Positions 17,690-27,763 are shown, counted from the first letter of the stretch. The stretch is 64,000 nt of DNA from JAHZMA01 sp965205905 (GCA_965205905.1 CBDBHZ010000011.1:186001-250000), one strand, 5' to 3'. Numbers and translations: made by a program. The notes: generated by a model not told the origin, from the letters alone.

Positions 17690-20452
17690 ATGACGCAATC
17701 TTTCACCATCACTCTGAACAATGAAAAAGTAACCGCTTCTGCTGACGAAACCATATGGCAAATCGCACAACGCGAAGGGATAGAGATTCCGCATCTATGC
17801 TATTCTGCCAAAGCTGATTATGAAAGCGATGGGAATTGCCGTGCCTGTATGGTTGAAATTGAGGGTGAGCGCACCTTAGCGGCTTCTTGTATCCGCAAAG
17901 CCCAACCCAATATGGTGGTGAATTCTGTATCTGACCGTGCTGAAAATGCGCGTAAAATGGTGTTTGAATTGCTACTTGCCGACCAACCCGCCCGCGACCA
18001 AAGCCACAATCATGACGCGCCTTTATGGCAATGGGCAGATGCTATTGGTATGGAACAGCCGCGATTCGATGGTAAACAAACCCCTGCTTGCGATATTTCT
18101 CATCCCGCAATGGCGGTAAATCTTGATGCTTGCATTAATTGCACGCTTTGCGTGCGCGCGTGCCGTGATGTGCAGGTGAATGATGTGATTGGCATGGGGT
18201 ATCGCGGTAAACATGCCAAAGTGATTTTTGATTTTGATGATGAAATGGGCGAATCGACCTGTGTGGCATGTGGCGAATGTGTGCAAGCCTGCCCCACTGG
18301 CGCGCTTATGCCAAAAACCATGCTTGATGATAAGCAAGTCTATCAAGGCAAGGCAGATAAAGTCGTGGCGAGCCTATGCCCCTATTGCGGGGTTGGGTGT
18401 CGCACCGATATTCATGTTAAGGATAATAAAATTGTCAAAGTTGATGGGCGTATGGGTCCTGCCAACCGTAACCGCCTCTGTGTTAAAGGCAGATTCGGAC
18501 TTGATTATGCCAGCCATCCGCAACGGTTGACCAAGCCACTGATTCGCAAAACAGATGTGCCGAAAAAATGGGACGACCAAATTGACCCAAGCAATCCTTA
18601 CACTCATTTTCGCGAGGCAAGTTGGGAAGAAGCGTTAGAATTAACAGGTAAAAAATTCAAAGATATTTTGAAGCAAAATGGTAAAGACGCAGATGGCATT
18701 GGCGCATTGGCAGGGTTTGGCTCAGCCAAAGGTTCAAATGAAGAAGCATATTTATTTCAAAAATTAATCCGCACGGGTTTTGGCACGAATAATGTTGACC
18801 ATTGCACACGGTTATGTCACGCCTCGTCGGTGGCGGCATTGGTTGAGGGCATTGGTTCAAGCGCAGTAACCGCACCATTTACAGCCGCGCTTGATAGTGA
18901 TTGCATCATTGTGATTGGCGCGCGCCCCACCGAAAATCATCCAGTGGCGGCAACATTTTTCAAAAATGCGGTGAAGCAAGGCAAAAGGCTGATTGTATTA
19001 GACCCTCGTGGACAGGGATTGGTACGCCATGCGTGGCGTCATTTGCAATTTAAGGGTGGCACAGATGTGGCATTGCTGAATGCGATGATTCACACCATCA
19101 TCAATGAAGATTTGGTTGACCATGATTATATCAGCAGAATGTGCGATGATTATCAGGCGATTAAGGAAAATATTCAGCAATTTTCGCCTGAAAAAATGAG
19201 CGAGATTTGCAATATTGATGCCGAATCGATTCGCGAAGTGGCACGCGCTTATGCCACTTCCAAACGCGGTATTATTTTCTGGGGCATGGGCATTTCGCAA
19301 CATGTGCATGGCACTGATAATAACCGCTGTTTGATTACGCTTGCGGTAATTACGGGACATATTGGGCGTAAAGGCACGGGGTTACACCCGTTACGCGGAC
19401 AAAATAATGTGCAAGGCGCGTCTGATGTTGGCTTAATCCCCATGATGTATCCTGAATATCAGCTGGTGGAAGATGAGGCGATTCGCCTGAAATTTGAAAA
19501 ATTCTGGAATACCAAGCTTGACCCCAAACGCGGGCTAACAGTGGTGGAAACCATTGATGCGATTCTGGCAGGCAAGGTAAAAGGCATGTATATTATGGGC
19601 GAAAACCCCGCAATGTCTGACCCCGATACCACCCATGCCCGTAAAGCATTGGCAAAATTAGAACATTTGGTGGTGCAGGAGATTTTCTTAACCGAAACCG
19701 CTTACCATGCTGATATTATTCTGCCCGCAAGTTCCTTTGCTGAAAAAACTGGCAGTTTCACCAATACCAATCGGCAAGTCCAGCTTGCCCGCCCTGCGCT
19801 TCATCTGCCAGAAGGGGTGAAGCAAGATTGGGAAATCACCCAAGCCATCGCGCAACAGATTGGGCTTGATTGGAATTATCAGCATGTAAGCGATATTTAT
19901 AACGAGCTTCAACAAGTGATGCCGACCCTAAAAGGCATCAGTTGGGAGCGGTTAGAGCGTGATGATTTTGTTGCCTATCCATGCAACCGCGAAGAATCAT
20001 CTGGCACGGCAATCTTATGTAATGATGGCTTCAGCACCGAATCAGGCAAAGCGCGATTGGTGCCAACATCGATTGTGCCACCCGATGAAGTGCCTGATAC
20101 TGACTATCCTTACATTTTAACCACTGGGCGCGTGTTAGAACATTGGCATACAGGCGCGATGACACGGCGCGCAACTGTGTTAGACCAACTTGAGCCTGCC
20201 GCGATTGCCCATTTGAATCCGCGCGAATTGCGAAAATTAGGCATCGATTCGGGTGCAAAAGTGCAAGTTAGCACAAGACGTGGCATTTTGGAAATTATCG
20301 CCCGTGCCGACCGCGATGTGGCTGATGGCATGGTATTTATCCCATTTTGCTTTGCTGAAAGCCCTGCCAATATGCTGACCAACCCTAAATTAGACCCTTA
20401 TGGTAAAATCCCTGAATTTAAGTTTTGTGCCGCCAATGTGATTGCCGCGTAA
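17690..20452 (+). CDS. fdhA: Formate dehydrogenase alpha subunit (molybdopterin oxidoreductase)
   Basis: A 920-residue molybdopterin enzyme. From the N-terminus: a 2Fe-2S ferredoxin domain (CYSAKADYESDGNCRAC), a His/Cys cluster region (about 90-115), two 4Fe-4S motifs (CINCTLCVRAC and CVACGECVQAC), the catalytic-domain 4Fe-4S motif CPYCGVGC, then the MopB body. The active-site residue is Cys376 followed by His377 (RLCHASS), so no selenocysteine is needed. C-terminal GRVLEHWHTGAMTRR is the cofactor-binding cap. This layout is that of NAD-linked FdsA/FdhF-like alpha subunits. Beta and gamma subunits and chaperones are not in the window. prmA follows closely. Confidence 0.88.
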   Translation: MTQSFTITLNNEKVTASADETIWQIAQREGIEIPHLCYSAKADYESDGNCRACMVEIEGERTLAASCIRKAQPNMVVNSVSDRAENARKMVFELLLADQPARDQSHNHDAPLWQWADAIGMEQPRFDGKQTPACDISHPAMAVNLDACINCTLCVRACRDVQVNDVIGMGYRGKHAKVIFDFDDEMGESTCVACGECVQACPTGALMPKTMLDDKQVYQGKADKVVASLCPYCGVGCRTDIHVKDNKIVKVDGRMGPANRNRLCVKGRFGLDYASHPQRLTKPLIRKTDVPKKWDDQIDPSNPYTHFREASWEEALELTGKKFKDILKQNGKDADGIGALAGFGSAKGSNEEAYLFQKLIRTGFGTNNVDHCTRLCHASSVAALVEGIGSSAVTAPFTAALDSDCIIVIGARPTENHPVAATFFKNAVKQGKRLIVLDPRGQGLVRHAWRHLQFKGGTDVALLNAMIHTIINEDLVDHDYISRMCDDYQAIKENIQQFSPEKMSEICNIDAESIREVARAYATSKRGIIFWGMGISQHVHGTDNNRCLITLAVITGHIGRKGTGLHPLRGQNNVQGASDVGLIPMMYPEYQLVEDEAIRLKFEKFWNTKLDPKRGLTVVETIDAILAGKVKGMYIMGENPAMSDPDTTHARKALAKLEHLVVQEIFLTETAYHADIILPASSFAEKTGSFTNTNRQVQLARPALHLPEGVKQDWEITQAIAQQIGLDWNYQHVSDIYNELQQVMPTLKGISWERLERDDFVAYPCNREESSGTAILCNDGFSTESGKARLVPTSIVPPDEVPDTDYPYILTTGRVLEHWHTGAMTRRATVLDQLEPAAIAHLNPRELRKLGIDSGAKVQVSTRRGILEIIARADRDVADGMVFIPFCFAESPANMLTNPKLDPYGKIPEFKFCAANVIAA

Positions 20453-20466
20453 AATCGCGTGACATA

Positions 20467-21360
20467 ATGGTTTTTCTCTTACGTTTTGCTCTCCATGAAG
20501 CTGATTGCCAAGCAGTTTTAGATGCCTTTAACCCGCATTTTTCTAGCTCGTCAATTTTTAGAACTGCCGATTCCTTATGGCATTATCACGCTTATTGCGA
20601 TGACCGCCCGAATGATGGCTTGGTTGAAACACTCTATCAGCTTGCCATGCTGAAAAGCGGTGGTGATGCCGATAATTTCCATTATCATATAGAAAAACTG
20701 CCCGAAAAAAATTGGTTGGCTGAAAACCAAAAACATCTTAAGCCATTTTTGATTGACCGTTTTATGATACTCCCCAATGATGCGGGGCAAAATATCACGC
20801 ACCGAAAAACCATCAAGATTAATGGCTCGCTGGCATTTGGCACGGGCAAACATGCCACCACCCAATTATGTATCGGTATTTTAGCGCAGATTGCCAAAAA
20901 GCAACAAGCGCGACATCATCCGCCCATCACCCGCATTTTAGATATGGGCTGTGGCACGGCAATATTGGCACTGGCAGCTGGGCATTTATTCAAGCAAAGC
21001 CATATTACCGCCTATGATATTGCCAAAGATGCGGTTATCATCAGCCGTAACAATGCGCGCATTAATAATATGAAACCGCGTTTCACGATTGCTCAAAAAA
21101 GCACACCCTATCTGCCAAATGCCCAAAAAAACAATCGGCCTTATCAGCTGGTGATGGCGAATATTCTTGCCGAGCCATTAAAACAAATGCGGCTTGATTT
21201 CGCACGGATGATGCCAAAAAACGGGCTATTATTATTATCGGGATTGTTGCATCAGCAACGCCCATTTCTGCATCACGGCTTTCGTAGGCAATTTAAGCTG
21301 ATAGAATACCAACAACAAGGTGATTGGTTGGCGATGCTATATCGAAAGACAACATCATGA
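20467..21360 (+). CDS. prmA: Ribosomal protein L11 methyltransferase
   Basis: A 297-residue SAM methyltransferase that trimethylates ribosomal protein L11. Family marks are AFGTGKHATTQLC, the SAM loop ILDMGCGTAILAL and the MANILAEPL block in the NPPY-like position. I set the start at the ATG at 20467, 14 bases after the fdh stop; a longer frame to 20425 would overlap fdh and add non-family residues. Its stop overlaps the next gene's start (ATGA). Confidence 0.9.
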   Translation: MVFLLRFALHEADCQAVLDAFNPHFSSSSIFRTADSLWHYHAYCDDRPNDGLVETLYQLAMLKSGGDADNFHYHIEKLPEKNWLAENQKHLKPFLIDRFMILPNDAGQNITHRKTIKINGSLAFGTGKHATTQLCIGILAQIAKKQQARHHPPITRILDMGCGTAILALAAGHLFKQSHITAYDIAKDAVIISRNNARINNMKPRFTIAQKSTPYLPNAQKNNRPYQLVMANILAEPLKQMRLDFARMMPKNGLLLLSGLLHQQRPFLHHGFRRQFKLIEYQQQGDWLAMLYRKTTS

Positions 21361-23150
21361 CTGATAAAATCCAAACAAAAACACGGATTGAACAATTACA
21401 AGAATGGTTGCTTCAAGAGGGTTTTGATTTTTTTCTACTGCCCCGTAGCGACCGTTATGGGCAAGAATTTTTGCCAGCATGTAACGAGCGCATCGAATGG
21501 CTGACGGGCTTTACAGGCAGCAGTGGGTTTGTGGTGATAACCCCATCAGACTGTGTATTATTTAGCGATAAGCGTTATAGCATTCAGATGGAAACGCAAA
21601 CCCCCGATAATGTTACCTGCCATGATGGGGCGCAGATGACATTAGAGCAATATTTGCAAAAAATGGTGATAAAAAACGCCAAAATCGGCTTTCCGCAATG
21701 GCAATTATCAATACAGCTACAGAGTAAATTTTCCGATATTATAGACGCGCATGATTCAACATTACACGCTAATTTGCAAAATCCGATTGATTTATTTTGG
21801 CGTGATAACCGCCCCTCACTGCCGCTTTCTCTACCGCATCTGCTTGATGAGAATTACTGCGGAGATGATGCTTCTGCCAAATTAACACTTTTGAGACAAA
21901 GGCTAAAACAACAAAATTGCGATGGTAATTTTATCAGTGATTTAAGCATGATTGCATGGCTGCTTAATCTGCGCGGGTCTGATATTCCATACGCGCCCGT
22001 GAATATCGCCATGCTATTGGTGCGAAAAAATGATGCCCATTTATTTATCAATCCGCAAAAAATCACGCCTGAATTAGAAGAATATTTTGAGAAACATCAC
22101 ATTATTTTTCATGATTTAAGCTCTCTCAATAATTTTATCAAAAACTCATCGGGTGAGATATATTTGATTGATGAGCAAAAAACTCCCTATCATATTCAGC
22201 TATTATTTGACCAACATCAGATAAAATCATTCTATCATTCACAACCTTTATTGCGCGCACGTGCGATTAAAAACAAAGCTGAAATTGCCGCCATTAAAAA
22301 TGCCCATATTGCCGATGGCGTAGCGATGGTGACATTTTTACATTGGCTAGAACAACAATCCCAGACCAGCGAAATCGCCATTGCCGAAAAATTAGAAGAA
22401 TTTAGATGCCAGCATGATTTTTATCGCGGGCCGAGTTTTGGCACCATTGCTGGTTTTGCCGAACATGGTGCAATCATTCATTACCGCGCCACCGAACAAA
22501 GTAACTTGCATAAAAAGAGGCAAGATGGGTGTTTATTATTGCTAGATTCGGGCGGGCATTATCTTAATGGCACAACCGATATTACCCGAACCATTCCTTA
22601 TGGCATCATCAATAATCAGCTGCTAAAAGCTGATTATACATTGGTGTTAAAAGCGCATATCAGCCTTGCCAAGCAAATTTTTCCGCAAAATACCAATGGC
22701 GCACAGTTAGATGCGCTATGCCGTGCGCCCTTATGGAATTATCAGCGCAATTATCCACATGGCACGGGGCATGGGGTGGGCATGTATGCCGATGTGCATG
22801 AGGGTCCTTACCATATCTCGCCTAATATTGATAAGCCGATTGAAGCGGGCATGTTATTTTCTAACGAGCCCGGATTATATAGGGCAGATAAATATGGCAT
22901 TCGAATCGAGAATTTAATTATCGCCAAAAATTTAGAATTGCCTGATGAAAATGAAACAACATGGTTAAAATTTGAAACCGTTACCCTATGCCCGTTCAAT
23001 CTTGATTTGATTGATAAAACTTACTTAGATTCTGACGATATTGAATGGTTGAATAATTATCACCAAACAATTTGGCAACAATTATCACCCTATTTTGACG
23101 ATGATGATTTACGCCAATATCTACGCCATGCCACCCGCAAATTGGGGTGA
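21357..23150 (+). CDS. pepP: Xaa-Pro aminopeptidase (M24 family, long form)
   Basis: A 597-residue cytosolic metallopeptidase releasing N-terminal residues next to proline. It has two creatinase-like N-terminal domains and the pita-bread catalytic domain. Metal ligands are visible in LLDSGGHY (Asp), GTTDITRT (Asp), HGTGHGVGMY (His), FSNEPG (Glu) and YGIRIENL (Glu). The length and three-domain layout match the eukaryote-like XPNPEP1 type common in alphaproteobacteria. The ATG at 21357 overlaps the prmA stop. It ends eight bases from the convergent leuA. Confidence 0.9.
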   Translation: MTDKIQTKTRIEQLQEWLLQEGFDFFLLPRSDRYGQEFLPACNERIEWLTGFTGSSGFVVITPSDCVLFSDKRYSIQMETQTPDNVTCHDGAQMTLEQYLQKMVIKNAKIGFPQWQLSIQLQSKFSDIIDAHDSTLHANLQNPIDLFWRDNRPSLPLSLPHLLDENYCGDDASAKLTLLRQRLKQQNCDGNFISDLSMIAWLLNLRGSDIPYAPVNIAMLLVRKNDAHLFINPQKITPELEEYFEKHHIIFHDLSSLNNFIKNSSGEIYLIDEQKTPYHIQLLFDQHQIKSFYHSQPLLRARAIKNKAEIAAIKNAHIADGVAMVTFLHWLEQQSQTSEIAIAEKLEEFRCQHDFYRGPSFGTIAGFAEHGAIIHYRATEQSNLHKKRQDGCLLLLDSGGHYLNGTTDITRTIPYGIINNQLLKADYTLVLKAHISLAKQIFPQNTNGAQLDALCRAPLWNYQRNYPHGTGHGVGMYADVHEGPYHISPNIDKPIEAGMLFSNEPGLYRADKYGIRIENLIIAKNLELPDENETTWLKFETVTLCPFNLDLIDKTYLDSDDIEWLNNYHQTIWQQLSPYFDDDDLRQYLRHATRKLG

Positions 23151-23157
23151 GTTTTTA

Positions 23158-24831
23158 TCAGCCATCATTAAATGCCCTATTAAACGCGCTGGTAACGGCT
23201 AGCAAAGAAGCGGTAACAATATTAGGATGTTTGCCAATACCAAAATATGATAATCCTTCTGGCAATGCTAGCTGAATATAGGTTGCCGATGTGGCATCTG
23301 AACCCGTTCCTAGCGCATGTTGCTGATAATTATTAATGATATAATTTTTGTTAAAATGCTGATTTAATGTTGCCAAATAGGCATCAATCGGACCATTGCC
23401 CTTGCCTTCAAGCAGAAGTTTTTTATCATCAATCACCACCCTTGCCGCCAATAAACGTACACCCTCACTCATGGAATCGGGTTGCGATTGGTGGTCGATA
23501 AACTGCACAGGCTTTGCCATATTGAGATAATTTTCTTCAAAAATCTGCCAAATCTTGATAGCAGTTAATTCTTTTCCGCTCTTATCAGCCGCTTCTTGCA
23601 CCACACGGCTAAATTCAATTTGCAACAAACGCGGCAATTCAAAACCGTAATCATTCTCCATAATATAGGCAACACCGCCCTTGCCTGATTGACTGTTGAT
23701 GCGAATAACAGCCTCGTAACTGCGCCCTAAATCAGTGGGGTCAATCGGCAGATATGGCACTTGCCATAAAGGCTCGTTGCTTTGCTTCATTTCATGAAAG
23801 CCTTTTTTAATGGCATCTTGATGCGAGCCTGAAAAAGCGGTAAACACCAACTCACCCACATAAGGGTGGCGCGGATGCACGGGTATTTGCGTACAATATT
23901 CGGCAACATCACGTACAGCATTAATATCAGAGAAATCTAACATCGGCTCAATCCCTTGCGTATGTAAATTAAGTGCCAATGTTACCAAATCAACATTACC
24001 TGTACGCTCGCCATTGCCAAATAATGTACCTTCCACACGTTGCGCCCCTGCCAGTAACCCTAATTCGGTTGCCGCCACTGCCGCACCCCTATCATTATGT
24101 GGGTGCAAGCTGATGATTGCCGCATCGCGATTGGGTAAATTGTTGCAAAAATACTCTATCTGGTCAGCATGGATATTCGGGGTTGATAATTCCACCGTTG
24201 CGGGTAAATTTAATATCATTTTTTTATTTATGCTTGGCTGTAATATCTCCATCACGGCATTGCACACATCAAGCGCGTAATCTAATTCGGTATCAGAAAA
24301 ACTTTCTGGCGAATATTGGTAGTCTATATTAATCTGCGGATTTTTACCTGCCAACTCTTTAATCAAAACCGCACCATCGGTGGCGATTTTTTTGATACCA
24401 TCTTTATCTTGCCCAAAAACCACGCGCCTTTGCAACGGGTTGGTGGAATTATAAAAATGCACAATCACATTTTTTGCACCTTGAATCGCTTCAAAAGTGC
24501 GTTCAATCAAATGCGGACGGCATTGCGTCAACACCTGAATCGACACATCATCAGGGATTAAATCATCATCAATCAGCTGCCTTACAAAATCAAAATCAGT
24601 CTGCGAGGCAGAGGGAAAACCAACCTCAATCTGCTTAAAGCCAATATCTAGCAATTTCTTGAATAGCCTTAATTTTCTATCGGGTCCCATCGGCTCAATC
24701 AGGGCCTGATTGCCATCGCGCAAATCCACCGAACACCATATCGGTGCTTGTGTTATTTGTTTATCAGCCCATTGCCTATCTTTGAGGGCAACCGCTGGAA
24801 AATTTTGATATTTGCCTGCAATCTGTTTCAT
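23158..24831 (-). CDS. leuA: 2-isopropylmalate synthase
   Basis: A 557-residue enzyme condensing acetyl-CoA with 2-oxoisovalerate, the first leucine-specific step. Metal-binding residues are in SVDLRDGNQAL and LHPHNDRG, with the FGNGERTGNVDLV loop between. The C-terminal LeuA dimer/regulatory domain (about residues 430-557, GKGNGPIDAYLATLN) binds leucine for feedback inhibition in the family. The N-terminal extension and length match the type 2 form found in fungi and actinobacteria. It stands alone and is divergent from the EamA pair. Confidence 0.93.
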   Translation of the reverse strand: MKQIAGKYQNFPAVALKDRQWADKQITQAPIWCSVDLRDGNQALIEPMGPDRKLRLFKKLLDIGFKQIEVGFPSASQTDFDFVRQLIDDDLIPDDVSIQVLTQCRPHLIERTFEAIQGAKNVIVHFYNSTNPLQRRVVFGQDKDGIKKIATDGAVLIKELAGKNPQINIDYQYSPESFSDTELDYALDVCNAVMEILQPSINKKMILNLPATVELSTPNIHADQIEYFCNNLPNRDAAIISLHPHNDRGAAVAATELGLLAGAQRVEGTLFGNGERTGNVDLVTLALNLHTQGIEPMLDFSDINAVRDVAEYCTQIPVHPRHPYVGELVFTAFSGSHQDAIKKGFHEMKQSNEPLWQVPYLPIDPTDLGRSYEAVIRINSQSGKGGVAYIMENDYGFELPRLLQIEFSRVVQEAADKSGKELTAIKIWQIFEENYLNMAKPVQFIDHQSQPDSMSEGVRLLAARVVIDDKKLLLEGKGNGPIDAYLATLNQHFNKNYIINNYQQHALGTGSDATSATYIQLALPEGLSYFGIGKHPNIVTASLLAVTSAFNRAFNDG

Positions 24832-24993
24832 TATTAAACCTTACGCTATCTTATGGCTATTCTTAGACTATAATTGTAAGGTTTATCGCAAAATCTGTAA
24901 AGGTGATTTTCGATAAGATACATAATTACTTTGACTCATCTAATTTTTGTGCTTAAGAATAAACTGATACACCATAATGATAGGCATGTAAAA

Positions 24994-25932
24994 ATGACAA
25001 AACAAAAAAAATTTCAGGGATTGGGCACACGCCCGCTTTTGGGCGTTATGCTGGCATTGGGGTCGTCTGTGTTATTGGGGATAACCCCCAGCCTTGCCAA
25101 AGTTTCGTTGAATGAGGGCGCAGGGTTGTTTTTTGTTGTTTTACTCAGAAGCGGGTTAGGTCCCGTCATCACATTATTTTGCTATAGCATCATTATCAAA
25201 CAGCCACTTTGCTTGCATAAAATTCCGAAGAAAGCACTTATGCTTTCGGCATTTTCAATGCCATTGGTTGCCTTTGGCTTAATGGGGTCGATTCAATATA
25301 TTTCACCGGGTTTGGCAGTAACAATTTTATATGCGTTTCCGATATTTGTGCTGATTAGCGTTGCCTTTATGAATTGGAAATTTCCGTCTTTCAAATTAAC
25401 ATTAATCTATCTTATCGCCTTTTTGGGGTTAGCCACCGCCATCGGTGCCAAATTTGATACTGTTAGCTGGTTAGGCGTTGGTTTGGCATTTTGCGCCGCG
25501 ATTGGTGCCAGCATGTTGATGTTTCTAGGCAGTATGGCAGGCAGCGCGGTAAAACCACATAGTATTTTATTTTTTGGCAGTGCCTTCGTTGCTTTGATTG
25601 CCCTGCTAATGATATTGCTAACGGGCAATGTTGGGCTGCCCTCATCGTCATTAGGTTGGGGAGTGTTAATATTAGCGGCATTAATTTATACCTGTGGCAT
25701 GGTGATGGTGATTGTTTCCACCAGCGTGTTGCGCCCCGATTTAGCAACTTTATTTATGAATATCGAGCCCTTTGTTGGCATCACCACCGCCTATTTATTG
25801 CTAGGCGATATTTTATCACCTGTTCAGTTTATTGGGGTGGTTGCGGTGATTTTTGCAATTTCGGCAGGCGGTATTGTCGCCCATCGTGAGCATTTAGAGC
25901 CTGATGATATAACGGTTATAGAACATTCGTAA
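24994..25932 (+). CDS. EamA/DMT family transporter (first of a tandem pair)
   Basis: About 312 residues with some ten hydrophobic segments arranged as two EamA halves. The second half ends LRPDLATLFMNIEPFVGITTAYLLLGD, the usual DMT signature. It would move a small metabolite across the inner membrane; the substrate is unknown. I used the ATG at 24994 (MTKQKKFQGLGTRPLLGVML) because it aligns with the start of the downstream paralog; a TTG-started extension to 24931 has no support. The paralog begins 29 bases after its stop. Confidence 0.85.
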   Translation: MTKQKKFQGLGTRPLLGVMLALGSSVLLGITPSLAKVSLNEGAGLFFVVLLRSGLGPVITLFCYSIIIKQPLCLHKIPKKALMLSAFSMPLVAFGLMGSIQYISPGLAVTILYAFPIFVLISVAFMNWKFPSFKLTLIYLIAFLGLATAIGAKFDTVSWLGVGLAFCAAIGASMLMFLGSMAGSAVKPHSILFFGSAFVALIALLMILLTGNVGLPSSSLGWGVLILAALIYTCGMVMVIVSTSVLRPDLATLFMNIEPFVGITTAYLLLGDILSPVQFIGVVAVIFAISAGGIVAHREHLEPDDITVIEHS

Positions 25933-25961
25933 ATTCAATATTATTCTGGAGTTATTCTGAC

Positions 25962-26861
25962 ATGAGTAAATTAATTTCATTAGGCACACAGCCCTTATTA
26001 GGGGCGTTGATTTCATTCGCCGCTGCTGTTTTTCTTGGCATCAGCCCCGTATTTTTCAAATATGCCTATGATGATGGTGCAGGCGCAATTTTTGTGATTT
26101 TATTGCATGGGTTAGTGCCAGTGATATTTTTATATTTATTTTCAATTTTATTTCAAAAACCATTCGCTTTACGAAAAATTCCAAAAAAAGCGGTGATACT
26201 TGCCTGTGTTTCACTTAATCTTACTGCCTTTGGCGCGGTCTATGCCATTACCTTCATCTCGCCTAGCCTGATGATTATCATTTTATATACATTCCCGATT
26301 TTGGTGTTATTAACCACCGCTTTTTTAACCAAAAAACTTCCGTCATTATTATTGTCGGTATTTTATATCAGCACATTTTTAGGTTTGGCGTTGGCGATTG
26401 GTCCTGAATTTCAAACCATCAATCTTTGGGGTGTATTATTTGCATTTTTAGCCGCCATTGGCTCGGCAATGTTTTATTTTGTTGGGCATGTGGCAGGCGA
26501 AGATGTTGGCACACATAGTCTGATTTTTATCGGCAGTATCAGCCTAACCATCATCAGCCTGATTGTGTTAATTGCCAGTGATGGCTATAGCCCGCCCGCT
26601 TCTGGTATAGGTTGGGGGATATTACTAATCGGTGCATTTTGCTATATGTTAGGCGTTATTTTAATTTTTGTTTCCACCACTTATTTACGCCCAGATTTGG
26701 CAAGCCTGATTATGAATGTTGAACCTTTTGTAACCATCACCACCGCTTTTTTACTGTTAGGCGATAAATTATCAGCAATTCAAATATTGGGGGTGTGCGT
26801 GGTGATTGCATCGATTACCGTAAGCGGTATCATTGCCCATAAACAAAATAGTGATGAATGA
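25962..26861 (+). CDS. EamA/DMT family transporter (second of a tandem pair)
   Basis: A 299-residue ten-segment transporter clearly paralogous to the preceding gene. Both begin with a short basic N-terminus and GTxPLLGxxxxxxxxxxLGI, share RKIPKKA in the second loop, and end with a LRPDLASLIMNVEPFVTITT-type block. The pair could act as a heterodimer, as in some small DMT families, or as two transporters with different substrates. The sequence does not decide between these. Confidence 0.85.
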   Translation: MSKLISLGTQPLLGALISFAAAVFLGISPVFFKYAYDDGAGAIFVILLHGLVPVIFLYLFSILFQKPFALRKIPKKAVILACVSLNLTAFGAVYAITFISPSLMIIILYTFPILVLLTTAFLTKKLPSLLLSVFYISTFLGLALAIGPEFQTINLWGVLFAFLAAIGSAMFYFVGHVAGEDVGTHSLIFIGSISLTIISLIVLIASDGYSPPASGIGWGILLIGAFCYMLGVILIFVSTTYLRPDLASLIMNVEPFVTITTAFLLLGDKLSAIQILGVCVVIASITVSGIIAHKQNSDE

Positions 26862-26907
26862 TGATGTTAAATTTAGTAATTTATATAATTAATAACGAGA
26901 AACAAAA

Positions 26908-27543
26908 ATGGACCCTCTGATAACATTGATGCAATTAGACTTATATCTACAGATTGCTATCCCCATAGGATATATTAGTTACTGTGTCTCTAAAAACAAA
27001 CACAAAGATAAACCATTAGACGTTATATATATTAGTTTAATATTTTCTCTCATATCAGCTTTAACATGGAAAGTTATGTATTCTTTATGTAACAATACTA
27101 TTTCTACATTTTTTCTTATATTTTCCTCTATTATAATTCCAATCACATTAGCACTTTTATGGAAAAAATGGATTCATAAACTCGCATATCATATTTTATA
27201 TCGGCTCAACATAACTAATTATACTGGCAATGTAACAATTTTTAGCGATATTACAGATAATACAACAATATATTTTACGCAAATTTCTGTTTATTTAAAA
27301 AGTGGTAAAGTTCTTATATGCGATTATACTTATGATTTTGAAACTGCACCTATCAATGGGTATAGAACAGATAATGAAGGCAATATTGCCATATATGTCA
27401 CAGGTATCAAAAATTCAACAACTTGCTCAAAGAAAGATGTTGAAAACCCAGTAAAAACAAATGATGGAACCAAACACTATTCTCTAACATATATCAAAGA
27501 AAGTGAGATAGAGCGAATTGAACTTATCGTCACTAAAATTTGA
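26908..27543 (+). CDS. Membrane-anchored protein of unknown function, DUF6338-like
   Basis: A 211-residue protein with three hydrophobic segments in the first 90 residues and a soluble C-terminal half. The C-terminal pattern (VYLKSGKVLICDY, then GNIAIYVTG and SEIERIEL) reminds me of the DUF6338 family, but this is from memory and unchecked. Codon use is far more AT-rich than in its neighbours and its amino acids are rich in Ile, Asn, Lys and Thr, suggesting recent transfer. A tiny gene is convergent nine bases away. Confidence 0.6.
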   Translation: MDPLITLMQLDLYLQIAIPIGYISYCVSKNKHKDKPLDVIYISLIFSLISALTWKVMYSLCNNTISTFFLIFSSIIIPITLALLWKKWIHKLAYHILYRLNITNYTGNVTIFSDITDNTTIYFTQISVYLKSGKVLICDYTYDFETAPINGYRTDNEGNIAIYVTGIKNSTTCSKKDVENPVKTNDGTKHYSLTYIKESEIERIELIVTKI

Positions 27544-27552
27544 TAAAAAATA

Positions 27553-27672
27553 TTAATCTTTCTTTGGCGGTCGAGGCGGTGGGTTTGTCACTTTAGTTGG
27601 TTGTTTTGATTCTCTAAGGTACGTTGGTTTATTAGATTTTTCAGCTGTATTGCCAGAATTATTATTGCCCAT
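27553..27672 (-). CDS. 39-residue Pro/Lys-rich small protein
   Basis: A 39-residue open frame starting MGNNNSGNTAEKS and ending PPPRPPKKD. AGGA lies about seven bases before the ATG. It has no membrane segment. It is convergent with the membrane protein gene at 26908-27543, with only nine bases between stops, and shares that gene's foreign composition. Too short for a family assignment. It may be a partner of the membrane protein or a chance frame. Confidence 0.4.
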   Translation of the reverse strand: MGNNNSGNTAEKSNKPTYLRESKQPTKVTNPPPRPPKKD

Positions 27673-27763
27673 TTTTTTATCCTAAATAAATACTATTAAA
27701 AGTATTTAAGCACTAAATAATTCTTTTGTCAATAGTTGCAAGTTTTAAGTTACCTCTGCCAAA

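Noticed and set aside
18815..18817. Selenocysteine in the formate dehydrogenase
   Set aside because: The active-site codon is TGT (Cys376), not TGA, and no SECIS-like hairpin is needed.
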